A DNA stretch of 64,000 nt from Helicoverpa zea (GCF_022581195.2 NC_061473.1:2356001-2420000); one strand, 5' to 3'; positions 10,480 through 21,955 are shown, counted from the stretch's first letter. A program made the numbers and translations. Notes: generated by a model from the letters alone, not told the origin.

Positions 10480-11715
10480 TAGATTGGACCATCTTCTTGA
10501 ACCTTAAAATTATTATGTAAAAATGCAATAATACGATTTAATAAAGGAGTACAGAATAAAAATCAATAATTAAGCTGATCGTAAAGTTTTTTAAAATAAA
10601 TATGACGTATGAATCTTCGCTTAGAAAGAATATCAGATTCGAACCGCTTTTTTAGGCAAGTTTTAATGAAATAATTTGCTAGTAGTAGGTCAATCTATCT
10701 CACTCAATATTATAATAATTCATCGAGTCGTGTTTCTGTGAAAACGCTAGTTAGGATTAAGTACTTGATGAGGTTATACACCTCAACAAGCTAACTAGCT
10801 TAGTAATTTACTAGGAAGTGTTAACCAAATGCTGTAAATTGGTTAATAGGAATCATCTGGCAGATTAATTCGTAGTTAATCCCTTGATAGTTTGGTTTAA
10901 GCAGAACTTATCCAAGGCTAGCGGAAAGCTGATAAATATTTACCTATATCAAGTAGCCCTGTAATATATAGCTTAATATTTTAAATTCTAGTATTTGAGA
11001 TAAATTCATTAATACTACTGCATAGGTTCATAAAATAAATACCTTTTTTCACTGAATGGCAGCTCCCGAATGTCAGCTCTATGCATATTACGCATAACGT
11101 AACGTCGTGCACGGAAAACTGAATATGTATAGAAGTACAAAAAACTGCGGAACGTTCGCTCACATTCGGCGGCTGACAGACAGTTTGGTTTGAACGCAGC
11201 CTAACTGAAACTGACATGTTCCTTCTGGAGCCCTTTACGTACCAGCGGTGCGCTACCTAACTCTTTCGAACAATCCCGCAGCCCCGGCAGTAAGAAAAAA
11301 TATTTTGCTCATTCTAGAGATACATTATTCATAATATTACCATTAATCAATGAACATAAAGCTATATTTTACGTTAACACCACTCACTCGAAGCAAATGA
11401 AAAACACATTAACATTTTGCCTTTGTGACTACAGAAAGTTATGGACGGTTATTCAACGTGCTAAGAGTAAGTTTTTCGGAAAAATAATATGTTAAAACAA
11501 GTGCTCTTTCAGAAAGCTGTGATATACTTACTTGTAGTATTATAAATGCGTGTCCTATTTAATATTATAAATGTTTTGCATACATGGATGTATGCATTAA
11601 AACGTTAAAAAACCTATTCCTCTTTTGATGAGACTAGAAAAATTTTGCTTATAGGTACATCAAAACAACATCATCATCATCTGACTAGCCTTTTAGTACA
11701 CCATTTAAGAGTCAG
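10480..11715. other. AT-rich non-coding stretch
   Basis: Apart from the R1 scrap at 11221-11293, nothing is recognised. Short frames only. Confidence 0.5.
11221..11293 (-). mobile_element. Diverged scrap of the short R1-tail family (5' portion only)
   Basis: The minus strand reads CTGCCGGGGCTGCGGGATTG then TTCGAAAGAGTTAGGTAGCG. It is the 5' part of the family, with several substitutions and the 3' part missing. Its right border again falls at CCCCGGCAG, the position shared by other short copies. Confidence 0.65.
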
Positions 11716-11960
11716 TCAGTACAAACAACGGAAATTCTCCCTCGAAAACTGACAGCTGTCAGCTGGTCAAAACATTCGATACTCCCAACTTTATCTCTGC
11801 TTTACACATGATGTTGTAAATTATGAAAACGAAAAATGACTCCTGTGCCTAAACCACTGAATGGATTAGGTTATTTTTTTTTACAATTCGCCATATAATA
11901 TCATAAAGTATATGTGACAGGATTTAATGTGATTAGGTATGATACACTCGATATATTTAT
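11715..11960 (-). repeat. Partial copy of the CAGGGTGTGTCGTTC element
   Basis: The reverse complement matches the left half of the element at 53789-54180: 'acattaaatcct', 'aattgtaaaaaaaataac', 'ccattcagtggttta', 'acaacatcatgtgtaaagcag', GACAGCTGTCAG and 'gggagaat'. The termini are missing here. Confidence 0.7.
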
Positions 11961-13208
11961 ACTGAGAATTAAATTCAATTTCCTAGTTTGCTCGTGGTAA
12001 ATAATTCTCATAGTTTTAATTATTTTCTTCCGCGCTGAAATATTTTCCTCCGTACAAAATTCTTGAAGCGTTTTATTTACGATGCTACATTTGTACGTAC
12101 CAATGTCGCTATTTTTTGAGCATTTGCTAACAAATGAAACCACATTGTTTTATTTCAGAGAAAAAAAAGTTTTACTATGTACTTATGTATTATACATTTA
12201 GGTACTAACTAAATAGTTAGATACCAAAATAGATAATTATTGTTACAGGTAATTATTAGAAATATTTAATACGTATAATTAAAATTATTACCGATGATCC
12301 AAATGTAAATTCATAACAATTTCAATTTACGTAAATGTGGCATAGACAGAACGATGTTTTACTTAGAAATAAATATAATTCGGCCGTTAAAATAATTAAA
12401 ATACAAGCTGTTGATCCGTGCCATATTCAATGATTCTCGACCCAAATCAACAAAAAAATTAGTACGTAATTTTTATTTTTTAGTTTTTTTTCGGAATTCC
12501 GTCAATGTCATCTAGACGTATTTAAACTTGGCGCGTGTGTTACTGGCCTTAAAACCGTACTGCGCCCCCACACAAATGCAAACACAAAGCATACGCAACG
12601 ATTATTCATAAATTTCATTCATAAAATTGGATTACTTCTGAAATACTACGACATTACAATGACAAAAAAAGCAGTGCATATTAGCTATTTCCCGTCTACT
12701 GTAATTCCAATCGATTATTTACGTATTTTATGTCCTCCTCCTGAAGTATGGCACAAATGCAAATCAACACCTTGTATAATACAATGTGACAACCATTCCC
12801 AACATTCTATTTGTTGAATTGCTGACTAGATTTAGAATTTTGATATTAGCCTAAATCCGTAAACCCAGATTACGTTGTATTTAATACCTACTCGAAGGTT
12901 AATCAAATATTTAAAGCAATCTAACCTCAACTCTTTGGCACCGACACTAACAGAAACCGAATTAACACAAACAAATTAATTTAATTTCGTAATAAGTCGT
13001 GGATTAAAGGAAAGTAGACAAGCAACTCGTTTTCTTACTGACAGTCAGTTTACGAGAGTATTTTGTTTTTTATTTGAGATATGTACGTTACTGCGATTTG
13101 TATTTGTAAATAGATTTATTTACAAACTTAGGTACGAGCTGTGTCTCCCCGTTTCACTCGCCTTCAAATTCAGACTCGAAGACAAAAAATATTTTCGAAA
13201 TGAAGCAG
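11960..13208. other. AT-rich non-coding stretch
   Basis: No element with clear borders and no recognisable gene. A minus-strand frame at 11955-12143 was considered and rejected as a host exon. Confidence 0.45.
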
Positions 13209-14183
13209 ACTAGAATCAGGCCCGCCGTAAGCGGGCGTGCAAGGCGTGCACCGCACGCGGGCGGCACGTCCTAGGGGGCGGCAAATCGAGCGACCTATCA
13301 CGTAATATTAAAAAAATACAATATCTTTTTACCAATTATTTGATTTCAATATTTCCGAACACAGCAATAGCGCTAAGAATATTACTTACACTGCCGGTTT
13401 CAGTTACATCTGTTGATCATTTTCAAAATTAAAAATTATTAAAAACGATTTAAGATCAACCATTAGCGTAGCGTGGGGGGAGAGAGCAGGGGGGCAAATG
13501 CCCTGGGCGGCACTATTTAGGGGGCGGCAAAATTAACCCATACGGCAAAATTAAACCATAACTAGCTGTTGCCCGCAACTTCGTCTGCGTGGGCAATATA
13601 GAATAGTCAAAATACTACTTATCCCGTAGGTGCATTCTTTCACGTGACAGTATAATTAGGATTAGCATTTAGCAGTCGCATAGATTCATTGATCAAGGTT
13701 GTGTTGTGGATGTGACCATTTATCTAAACAAAAGAAGTAAAGTTTGTGACGTGAATTTCTCTGGATCTAGTCAGCCAATTTGGAAAATTATTACGTATGG
13801 TGCGTAAGTAATTTTCACAGGAAACAGCTATAATCTATGTCTATATGCTTTGAGTCTGACAAAGCTGTCATTTGTACATTTTCTGCAGCTGCTGCGAATA
13901 ATCAGAAGCCAGAAAGTCTGTCAGTCTTACCATGGATATCGTCTTGTGTAGTTGACTGGATTGAAGATAGGTAGATAGGTAGTCGCTCCAAGCAAAATAT
14001 TGGTACTCAAACAGATTCGGTGACTGGAAGCCAACACCAACATAGTTGGGGAATAGCTGGATGGATGATAAAATGAGTCATCATCATCAGCAGGCGCATA
14101 GGGTAGGATAGTTTCATTACTGGGGAGAAACACTTGTATGACGGGGATTTTCTGTGCACTTACTCACTATGGTAAGGCTGACC

Positions 14184-14486
14184 CCACATTAGGCGTGCGT
14201 GATCCTCGAGCGTGTGAGTAGCGCGGGCGTCGCGAGCGCGCTGCGTGAACGTCGCGTTTAGCTGCCCTGCGGCATGTGTGAAGAGTGCAAGCGACGCGCT
14301 CGCGGCGAGCACGCGGCGCTCGAGTTGCGTTCTTACCCCTTCGCTCGCTATCCCCGCCGCCCGCTAAACGCCTTAGCAGTTAAATGCCGCAGGGCAGCAA
14401 AACGCGACGCTCACGAAACGCGCTCGCGACGCACGCGCGGCGCCCGCGCTACTTACTCGCCCGAGGATCGCGCACGCCTAATGTGG
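14184..14486. mobile_element. GC-rich MITE with long inverted repeats
   Basis: The termini CCACATTAGGCGTGCGTGAT and the inverted CCACATTAGGCGTGCGCGAT continue into arms over 100 bp long rich in GCGCTCGCGACG-type words (for example GCCCTGCGGCAT against ATGCCGCAGGGC). The GC content contrasts sharply with the AT-rich surroundings. A 208-codon frame overlapping the element is a by-product of the GC-rich repeat and is not annotated as a gene. Confidence 0.75.
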
Positions 14487-16439
14487 TGGCCTAAGCCGGG
14501 ACTCCACCGAAATGTTTGCATTAGTTCACGAATAGGCAAAATGTACGTATCTGTGCGAGTCCACTTCATGTGTTTGTACTTGAAACCTGCAGTTTTGCCA
14601 AGATTTTCAAAATGTACGCTCGCAATTTGCCATTTCTTGATGGAGCCAGCAAATCAAAAGAAACATAAGTGTTGTATACTGTGCGTCACTACCGCACACC
14701 GGGAAAATTTCGCTATTGCGGAGGACGTTTATATACCATATTTTGTGTCACACGTAAACAGGACGACAGTAAGTATCCACCGAAACACTTTCAAAGATCT
14801 GATGAACAAACAAATCAGACCTGACTTGGTCACCTGGGGCCAATCAGAGCTCTATGAAGCGATCATACGCTTTGGCTCCTACTGTTATTGTGGTTTCTGA
14901 AAATTTAATCACCTCATTCAACGATGAATGTAATTCTGATGGTACTATTAAGAACACTTGCTTAGCGCAGAAGCTGACGTTAGCAGGCAAGTCTTTTGAC
15001 TTCTCGAATAGGATACCATTGGTTTTTGTGCAATGCACACCTGCAATGCATTCTGGATTAGGATAGGATATAGGTGGATAGGATTTGCAACAGAGAACAA
15101 TTCCGTCTTTGTGATTAAATGACATCAAACGTAAACTGTTCGTAATCGTGAACAGTGTATTTGCGATCAGAAGTTGAAAGTAAACTTGTCTCTGGTATGC
15201 GGCGCGTAATTTGTACGTTTTCAGACGCATAAAGCATTTTACGTGTGTATGGTATTAAATCGAGAAAGCTCCCATTTCTTATCTGCACTTTGTATCTGGG
15301 CTTGTTTTTAAAGCTACAGAATCCTACATTACCTACCTCACGCTTAGCAGCGCCTGCGAGAGATAGATCCTCATTTCTTCTAGGATTAAGTTTACATATT
15401 TTGCATCAGAAAAAATAATTAAGGTCTACTTAATACTACTCACTCAAAGTAATTTGTTTTAAGGCCACCACATTAGTGGAAGATAAGCTAAACTATGTTT
15501 ATGAAAAAATTCTGATATGAACTCCATCTGTAACTTTAAATGATAAGTAATTGTTCCACTAAAGTCATCATTTTTGACATAATGTTCAAAAAATAATTTA
15601 GATGGCACCGTTTTAAATTTGGCCTAGAACTATTAATTTTCCTTTCATCAAGGTAATAATTATAGTTGGATTTTGATGTGGCACGGCAAACTGACAAACA
15701 CTATTGAAATGTCTATCGAAAAATTACATTTCGTGTTAAAATATGGTGAATTACGGAAAATACACAACTCCATCTGTTGAAATAATAATCCTCTATAAAG
15801 AATGTATGGTAATATTGTCATTTACCACCTCGCTCCTTTGACAAATTGATGATGTATTTTATTTACCACAGATGGAGCTACTTTAACCTTGGCTACACAA
15901 AATTTTCATATTTTTTTTTCTTCCGAAGTTACATATAAAGGTGTGATTTTCTCTGTAAAGATTAATAATAGGCCGATCAACTAATATAAGTACAACATTC
16001 AAATGTACAGTTTTGACAAATAGATTGCATGTCGTAATATTTTACATCTTGAATTCACAAAATTAATCATATCTTTTGATAGAGTGAATCGATTTCGATG
16101 AAACAAAAACTAAGTAATACCCCAAGTTACGTAGAATTTTTGTATATAAGCATTGTCTGCATTTAATTCGTAGATTTTACGTGAATCGCGAACAAACAAA
16201 CAGACAAACAGACAAAAATGACAAAAATGATGGAAATGGGTTCTGTTAGTTATCCTTTAACATGCTGGCTATTTTTTTTGACAATTTCTTCAATGTACAA
16301 AAATTACTTTTCTACAGATTTATTATATGTAATAAAAATATTTTTACTAAAAATAGATGAGTAGATTAGCAATAAAATCTCAGAAAAAGCCGCCCTCACT
16401 TTGGTCGTCCCCTATCAATTTTGACGGGTTCATCCTTTG

Positions 16440-16800
16440 CATCCCCAAAAAAACTCGCTCTCGCTGCGCTCGCGCCTTCATGTCAGATATCGCAATCGCA
16501 ATTTATCTTTTTTTATTGTTGAGGCATTCAATTCCGAAAAATCATTTTTCGCGCACGTCCGTTATAGCTTTTTGTTCACTTTGGCTTTTTATGATATGTT
16601 TACTTCATGAAAACTCTAAGGAAAAAATCGCGCTCGCTTCGCTCGCGGCTTCATGTACATTTGCACTTCATTTCTGAGCATATCTTACTTTTTGACTTTG
16701 CTTTGTTAATTTACAGTGGTTTTTATTTGTTTTGTGTCCTTAGACTAAAAAAATTTCGCGCTCGCTTCGCTCGCGCTTCCTTACATATGAAAAATGTCAC
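16440..16800 (+). repeat. Degenerate tandem repeat around TCGCTTCGCTCGCG
   Basis: Three units, at about 16454, 16627 and 16755, share A-rich DNA followed by TCGCGCTCGCTTCGCTCGCG and then TTC(A/C)TT(A/G)CAT. The spacing is roughly 130-170 bp. The central word is itself nearly palindromic. A hydrophobic 106-codon frame here follows the repeat and is not a supported gene. Confidence 0.65.
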
Positions 16801-17455
16801 ATGCATTGACTTTTTCAACGGGAAACCCACCAAAAACCATTAATAACATATTTTACTGAAATTAAACATTGCTATAGATATTTAAGTTCGTTAGTTTAAG
16901 TTACCCATAATCTATTCTAAGCACTTTGATATGCATTATGTTGGTACCTACCCTTTAATCACAATCTTTCAATACATAGGGGCCACTTGGGTAATGATTG
17001 CACTGCATTGATGCCCTAAGCAATTGCTAAGTCTGCTTATGGGCTAACCCAGGACTTCTTAGGTTACTCTAAGACTTAGAGCATTTCAAGTAAATAAAAA
17101 GTTATGTGTAATATATGTTATGTACCTAATGTACCTATTGCAATATTTATGAATCCAAAAGGAAGTGCGTTTTCTGCAATCAGAGCGGTGCATGTACATA
17201 TTTTTTTCTGTTGGACAAGTAAAATGGATATGAATGGGCGGGGGGGTCCGGACCCCCTGGACCCCCCCCCCCCTTATATATTTTTTGACAAAACCCAGTA
17301 TAATATGTAGTCGTAGGGCGGCATAATCGGTTTTGCACGCGGGCGAACAAACAGCTAGCGGCGGGCCTGACTAGAATAGAACTATTTCAGCATGTCGATT
17401 CTATAAAATATCACAACTCACTTCGACATCACTCTCACTTCGACTTCGATCTAAA

Positions 17456-17773
17456 GGTAGAATTCCGTGGACGCGACAATAGTCAACCTTTGAAAATGTA
17501 TGGCACCGTTGTCGAGGCCCGTGACAGTCGCGCGCGGCCGACGAATTTCGTAAGCTGCTCGCGGCATTGTCAAAAATTTAATTCTGGTTTTACTAAAATT
17601 CTATAGATGTTATTAAGCGCTAGACCATGTTGAGAAGCGTACGGCCGCGAGCGGCTCACGAAATTCGTCGTCCGCGCGCGACTGTCGCAGCCCTCGGCAG
17701 CGGTGCCATACATTTTCATAGGTTGACTTTTGTCGCGCGCGGCTGCGACAATCGCGACCCACGGAATTCTACC
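17456..17773. mobile_element. MITE with long inverted repeats (GGTAGAATTCCGTGG)
   Basis: The ends GGTAGAATTCCGTGG and CCACGGAATTCTACC begin arms of about 120 bp that include GACAGTCGCGCGCGG, ACGAATTTCGT and 'aaaatgtatggcaccg'. The core has only about 60 AT-rich bases. TAA or TTAA at the right border and CTAA at the left suggest a 3-4 bp duplication that has drifted. No frame. Confidence 0.8.
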
Positions 17774-18149
17774 TTAAAGTTTCGTGATTGACATTGTCAA
17801 ACTACACTAGCGCTTCACTATCGAGCGTGTTGACAAGTTGAACTAAATCAAAGTCGAGATTTTGACAGATTTGTCAAAATCTGTCTATCTATAGGGGAGG
17901 TAGGGGAGAGATGGGCAGTTGGGAGACATGATCAAATCAGAATAAAAGGGGGGTCCTTTTATTCTGATTTCTGATCATAGTTTTGTTTTTTTTTAATTGG
18001 GTAGTTTACGTTACCGACTGGTAACGGTGTTCATCCATAGACTATCTGTCATTTCTGTGAGTTGTCAAGAACAAACACTCGTAAAAGTACTTAAATATTT
18101 TGTTGCGGTTTCGGATCGTTATAAAGAGAAAACTAATGAAAGGTATGTG

Positions 18150-20604
18150 TAACGTGACCGTTTATTTTTTGACTCAAAACGGGACATTGTTTTATTTAGG
18201 TCAAATCATAGGTAGAGAAAAAAAAGACACTTTTGTAATGTTATTTATTGAGAAAAAGTTAGTTGGCTTAAAAGTTACGAATCACAAAATATATGTAGGT
18301 ACCCAAAATGTTTAGTTATATTTATATTTATCGGAAGAACAAATTTTTTTTAATATATCTGGTGACGATTTCAAATAAGAATGAAACTCCTGGCATGTTT
18401 TTTTTATATTCACCTTAATTATCAACATCGCCTTTAGAACTGAAATTTGTAACTGAGTTTTCTCAGATGTCCACAATTTATTCATAATAGAAAATACTCT
18501 TTCTACTGGAGCATTTGTAGCAGGCAAACATAAAATATATTCAATAACAATACAAAAGTTTTCATGCTGAAGATTATTGGCGCGAAAGTGTTTGAATATT
18601 TCCACCCAACGGGTTTCTGTGGAAACATTTAAATTATTCCATTCCGTTATTTTTTGTGATGTAATGTAATTTGAAATTAAGGAAAATTCGTCAAAAACTT
18701 CAGTATCTTTATTACAGTCAATATATTGCTTTTCAATTAATAAATCCAGAGATTTTTGAATGTCTTCCCATGTGGGAACCTTTTTTAAATCTGCCCAATA
18801 AAATATCTCCATTTCTTTGGTAAGAAAGGAAGTCCACTGCTCCAGATATTCACGGCTTGTTTTATAAAATTCTGTAGCCGTCCTTTTCACAAATTCTTCA
18901 TCAATATTAGTACCACTATCTTTCAATTTTAATATTAATTGACGGACCATAAATGGAAGAAACTGATTGGTCTGTTTCTGAATTAAATTGTCTTTTAATT
19001 GATTGATTTCTTTTGCAGCTTCTATTGCCGATACAGTCTGACCTTCAAGTTTCAAGACAGCTTGATGAAAACTTGCTGACTGGGCGTGTAAAAAATAAAA
19101 CCACAATTCTGATGTGGGATCTTCAAAAAAGATTTTTAGTAACTGGGGACATTTTTCAATACTCAAAAAGTAGTTTTTTAACGGCTGATACATTTTTAAA
19201 ACCCTCTCTAAAGCAGGCATAAGAGCAAGCCATCTGGTTTTGCTATAGCCGAGCATTTGTTGATATTCCGTTTCAGTTTCGGCACAAAACTCTTTTAGAG
19301 CTTCAACTCGAATCGTATAGATATAAAAAAATGAATATATCTTCACAATAACGCTTTCGTAATCTACGGGTAGTCCATCTGCAGCGGATTTTACTGCATT
19401 GTGAATAACATGGGCTCCACATCCAATACCTATTAATTCTTTTTTCAGAGATGATTGTAATTTCGTTAATACATTGTTAGTTCCTCGCCTAGCTGCACCT
19501 CCGAAATTGACGTTGGCATTGTCCCCGCAAAATGCTACGACTTTTGCTGTCAAATTATTATCTGTCAACACTTGGCTTAAATAATTGACAATGATGTCAG
19601 ACGTTTCACCGGGTTGGTCTTGTAAATCTAAAATTTTTACTTGCACACCTACGTAAGGTTGAAAAAAGCGCACTACAATGGGGTATATTTTCTTGTTACC
19701 GTGGTTTGACGCGTCGTTTAGTATTGTAATGCAATTGCACTTATCAAGGTCATCTTTTAATTCTTTCATTGCTGTAGGCGTCAAAACATTTACTACAATA
19801 GCTTCTGATTTCGTACGCGCGCATGTAAATTTGGGATCAAAACATGATTGAATCAATTTCGATGCACAATCATTAGAACGAAAACTGTGGTTTTCTTGTA
19901 CCGTGTGATAAGCCCAGACGCCTTCTGCCGCGGCGATATCCAAGTCCTTCAAAGTTGGCGCGTCCGATTTCTTGAAAAAGTTTAACATCGTAGAACTCGA
20001 AGCCGCGGCACGATCGGCATTTTTATGTTTGTCAGACTTTAAATGCTGTTCAATATCACCGCCACCGCTGTGGGCAACACTAAATTCTGTACGACACTTT
20101 TCACATCTAACATCTGATGGAGTATTTATTTGCTTGATAAACGGATATTTTGCTTGTAAGCTAACATTGAACGAACACTTGCGTTTCGGCATTTTAACTT
20201 GTGATTCCAAACCAAAAGAAATTTAAATTATTTACTACACAAGCACCAAACAATAACAAAACAAATAGCGAGAAATGGGCAAATGAAAGTTTTTCAAGCA
20301 ATAGTCAATAAGTCAACAAAACACGAGCGATAATTATTATGAGTTGACGTCTTGGCCACTATCGGCTGTCGCTGCGTCGACGACGACGCGGTCTCGCTCT
20401 CGCACACCGCTAGCTCGCGTCCGATTGGTGCGGGCGTCACATCGCGGCGGCGGGCGGGCGGTGGCCGGCCGTCGGCTGTTCAAATTTTCGCGCGGTTTCT
20501 GAAAACGGGACAATTGTGCGTCCCACAGTCCATTTCGGGGACACCGGGACTCGTAATTGTAAAAAGGGACAGTCCCGTTCAAAACGGGACGTCTGGTCAC
20601 GTTA
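18150..20604 (-). mobile_element. Complete autonomous hAT transposon
   Basis: The TIRs begin TAACGTGACC at both ends, with shared subterminal CAAAACGGGAC/AAAACGGGAC. The exact 8-bp duplication GGTATGTG lies at 18142-18149 and 20605-20612. The 2455-bp element encodes one uninterrupted transposase on the minus strand. The GC-rich block at 20340-20520 upstream of the gene probably holds its promoter. The intact frame, TIRs and duplication suggest a young and possibly competent copy. Confidence 0.92.
18312..20192 (-). CDS. hAT-superfamily transposase (BED-type zinc finger)
   Basis: This 626-residue protein would cut and paste the surrounding hAT element (18150-20604), acting in the nucleus on its TIRs. 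The frame is open for six codons further upstream from a TTG. The ATG at 20192 (MPKRKCSFNV) is the first Met and the likely start. Residues 30-56 form a BED/ZBED-like finger, C-x2-C-x16-H-x5-H (Cys30, Cys33, His50, His56), for DNA binding. The middle part carries the helical and RNase-H-like region typical of hAT enzymes (for example CGDNANVNFGG near residue 220 and TRWLALMPALERVL near 320). The C-terminus has the hAT dimerisation block with LPATNAPVERVFS around residue 550. No stop or frameshift interrupts it. The domain order fits the family. I did not pin down all three catalytic acidic residues by eye. Confidence 0.9.
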   Translation of the reverse strand: MPKRKCSFNVSLQAKYPFIKQINTPSDVRCEKCRTEFSVAHSGGGDIEQHLKSDKHKNADRAAASSSTMLNFFKKSDAPTLKDLDIAAAEGVWAYHTVQENHSFRSNDCASKLIQSCFDPKFTCARTKSEAIVVNVLTPTAMKELKDDLDKCNCITILNDASNHGNKKIYPIVVRFFQPYVGVQVKILDLQDQPGETSDIIVNYLSQVLTDNNLTAKVVAFCGDNANVNFGGAARRGTNNVLTKLQSSLKKELIGIGCGAHVIHNAVKSAADGLPVDYESVIVKIYSFFYIYTIRVEALKEFCAETETEYQQMLGYSKTRWLALMPALERVLKMYQPLKNYFLSIEKCPQLLKIFFEDPTSELWFYFLHAQSASFHQAVLKLEGQTVSAIEAAKEINQLKDNLIQKQTNQFLPFMVRQLILKLKDSGTNIDEEFVKRTATEFYKTSREYLEQWTSFLTKEMEIFYWADLKKVPTWEDIQKSLDLLIEKQYIDCNKDTEVFDEFSLISNYITSQKITEWNNLNVSTETRWVEIFKHFRANNLQHENFCIVIEYILCLPATNAPVERVFSIMNKLWTSEKTQLQISVLKAMLIIKVNIKKTCQEFHSYLKSSPDILKKICSSDKYKYN

Positions 20605-21082
20605 GGTATGTGTATTTTCTATTATTAATTATTGATTGTCAAAATCTCCAGTTACAATTATAGTAAGTCGATGCAATCCACACCTATTATACCTTTAGAA
20701 GAGAGTACTACAGCAATAGTTAATGGGCCCCACGTTTTTATTTTAGTCTAATATGACCGGGACCACCTACGTAGGTTGACAGGTAAGTAACTATTTTTTA
20801 TTTTCTAGTTTTCAGTGCACATAAGATAAAACCGTTTAACTTAAAAGTTTTTTTACCGATTTTTTTTTCATAAACTAAGTCAAAAGTGTCCAATGCTCTC
20901 TATGGTAGGGAGGCTTTTCTTCGTCAGTGAAAATTTGTGAGGTTATAAATCTGCGCGAAAAATCCTTTATAGAATCTTGTTTCAGGTACCGTTGCCAACT
21001 TGATCTAGAGACTATTATATTTAAAATAGTGTTTAAATAAAGTTCTAAGTGTTTTAAAGTGATTAAGTGCCTACATTTAACG

Positions 21083-21277
21083 ATGGCTAGAATGTTTTTG
21101 CTTAAATCTTTATTAGAAGAAGCTCATGCTTTAGATAATTTAGAAAAGCGTCAACAATCTGCTAGAATTCGTAGTTTACCTTTATTAACTCGCGATGATG
21201 ACTATGTGAGCATATATAGATTGTCAAAGGAGCTAATTGACCAACTGGAGTCTGATCTAATGATCTGTAAAATCTGA
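21083..21277 (+). pseudogene. Truncated PIF/Harbinger-like transposase N-terminus
   Basis: The 64-residue frame starts MARMFLLKSLLEEAHALDN and ends in a stop just inside the right TIR of the 17894-21328 element. The segment RDDDYVSIYRLSKELIDQL resembles the conserved 'D-x-D-F-x-x-x-F-R-L-S-K' region at the start of many PIF/Harbinger transposases. The DDE catalytic domain is missing. A polypyrimidine tract with AG (TCTTGTTTCAG, ending near 20985) precedes it, so it may be a spliced exon. Assignment is tentative. It could also be a chance frame. Confidence 0.4.
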
Positions 21278-21399
21278 TTTTTTATGCAATAAATTGTGAA
21301 AAAGTGCCCATCCCTCCCCTACCTCCCCTAAAGTATGAAATGACATTACGAATCGAAGTGAAATGCGAGTTGTTGATCGAGTTTTATAGAATCCCAGTA

Positions 21400-21955
21400 C
21401 AGATCACTGGGAAAATCCCAAATAAATATCCACCATGTACTATTCCTAGTTTTTAGCCCAAAAAGTAAATAATGTGCTGAACCGACTTTCAGCAACACAC
21501 TTGTCTATATAAAAATTAAATAATTCAATTTTCCTCTACGCACCCTGAAAATAGCTCATTTCTATCTAGAGAAAAAAAGAAAATATTTCCATACCCACAT
21601 TTGTCCGTATTCGGAACACATTGTAATATTAATAATTGGCCCCGGACTCAAAGCTATTTTCGTACCGGTCCCAATACAATACCCGCGTGTAAAAAAAGTC
21701 TAAAATCCTTTATTCAGCTTATCCACATCATCATATTATTATAATATTTCATTATATTTCCAACGAAAAACGCCGGTACCCTTCAGCCAAAAATTTCTCA
21801 GTACCGCTTTGTGCTAACCGCCGGTAATCATAACAAAAAATAACATTCATATCTTTGGCGTAAACAGAAGCAAGAAATACGCAATAAAACGTAAAAAGTA
21901 GACAGTAAATAGGTTCAACAATAATAACTGGTGCTATAAATAATGGTATTGCAAA
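21400..21955. other. Non-coding stretch next to a candidate host exon
   Basis: No element borders are recognised. The sequence is AT-rich and contains no repeat seen elsewhere in the window, unlike most of the window. Confidence 0.4.

Larger units (their letters stand above)
13217..17369. mobile_element. Large hAT-type element, 4.15 kb, 8-bp duplication
   Basis: The ends are CAGGCCCGCCG and, inverted, CAGGCCCGCCGCTAGCTG. The exact 8-bp duplication ACTAGAAT lies at 13209-13216 and 17370-17377. Subterminal GC-rich blocks (GGGCGGCA, CACGCGGGCG) occur at both sides and again at 13490-13545. The interior is a mosaic: a TAGCTGTTGCCC moth repeat at 13562, a GC-rich MITE at 14184-14486, and a CGCTCGC tandem repeat at 16440-16800. 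No transposase was recognised, so it looks non-autonomous or decayed. Confidence 0.8.
17894..21328. mobile_element. 3.4-kb TIR element with a PIF/Harbinger-like remnant, interrupted by a hAT transposon
   Basis: The ends are GGGGAGGTAGGGGAGAGATG and, inverted, GGGGAGGTAGGGGAGGGATG. TA on each side (17892-17893, 21329-21330) is a possible duplication. Without the hAT insertion the element is about 970 bp. It contains a short plus-strand frame (21083-21277) that resembles the N-terminus of a PIF/Harbinger transposase. A perfect 15-bp hairpin (AATCAGAATAAAAGG against CCTTTTATTCTGATT) lies near 17937-17971. Confidence 0.65.

Noticed and set aside
11955..12143. Minus-strand frame with SDIGTYKC, like the D-x-G-x-Y-x-C of an immunoglobulin domain
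   Set aside because: A four-residue pattern of this kind is expected about once by chance in a window this size, splice sites are weak, and part of the frame overlaps a dispersed repeat.
14274..14900. 208-codon plus-strand open frame
   Set aside because: Its first third is the GC-rich MITE read through, and the rest shows no domain. It is explained by repeat composition.
17236..17273. G/C-run palindrome as a functional element
   Set aside because: It looks like a low-complexity expansion in the subterminal part of the large hAT-type element, with no further support.
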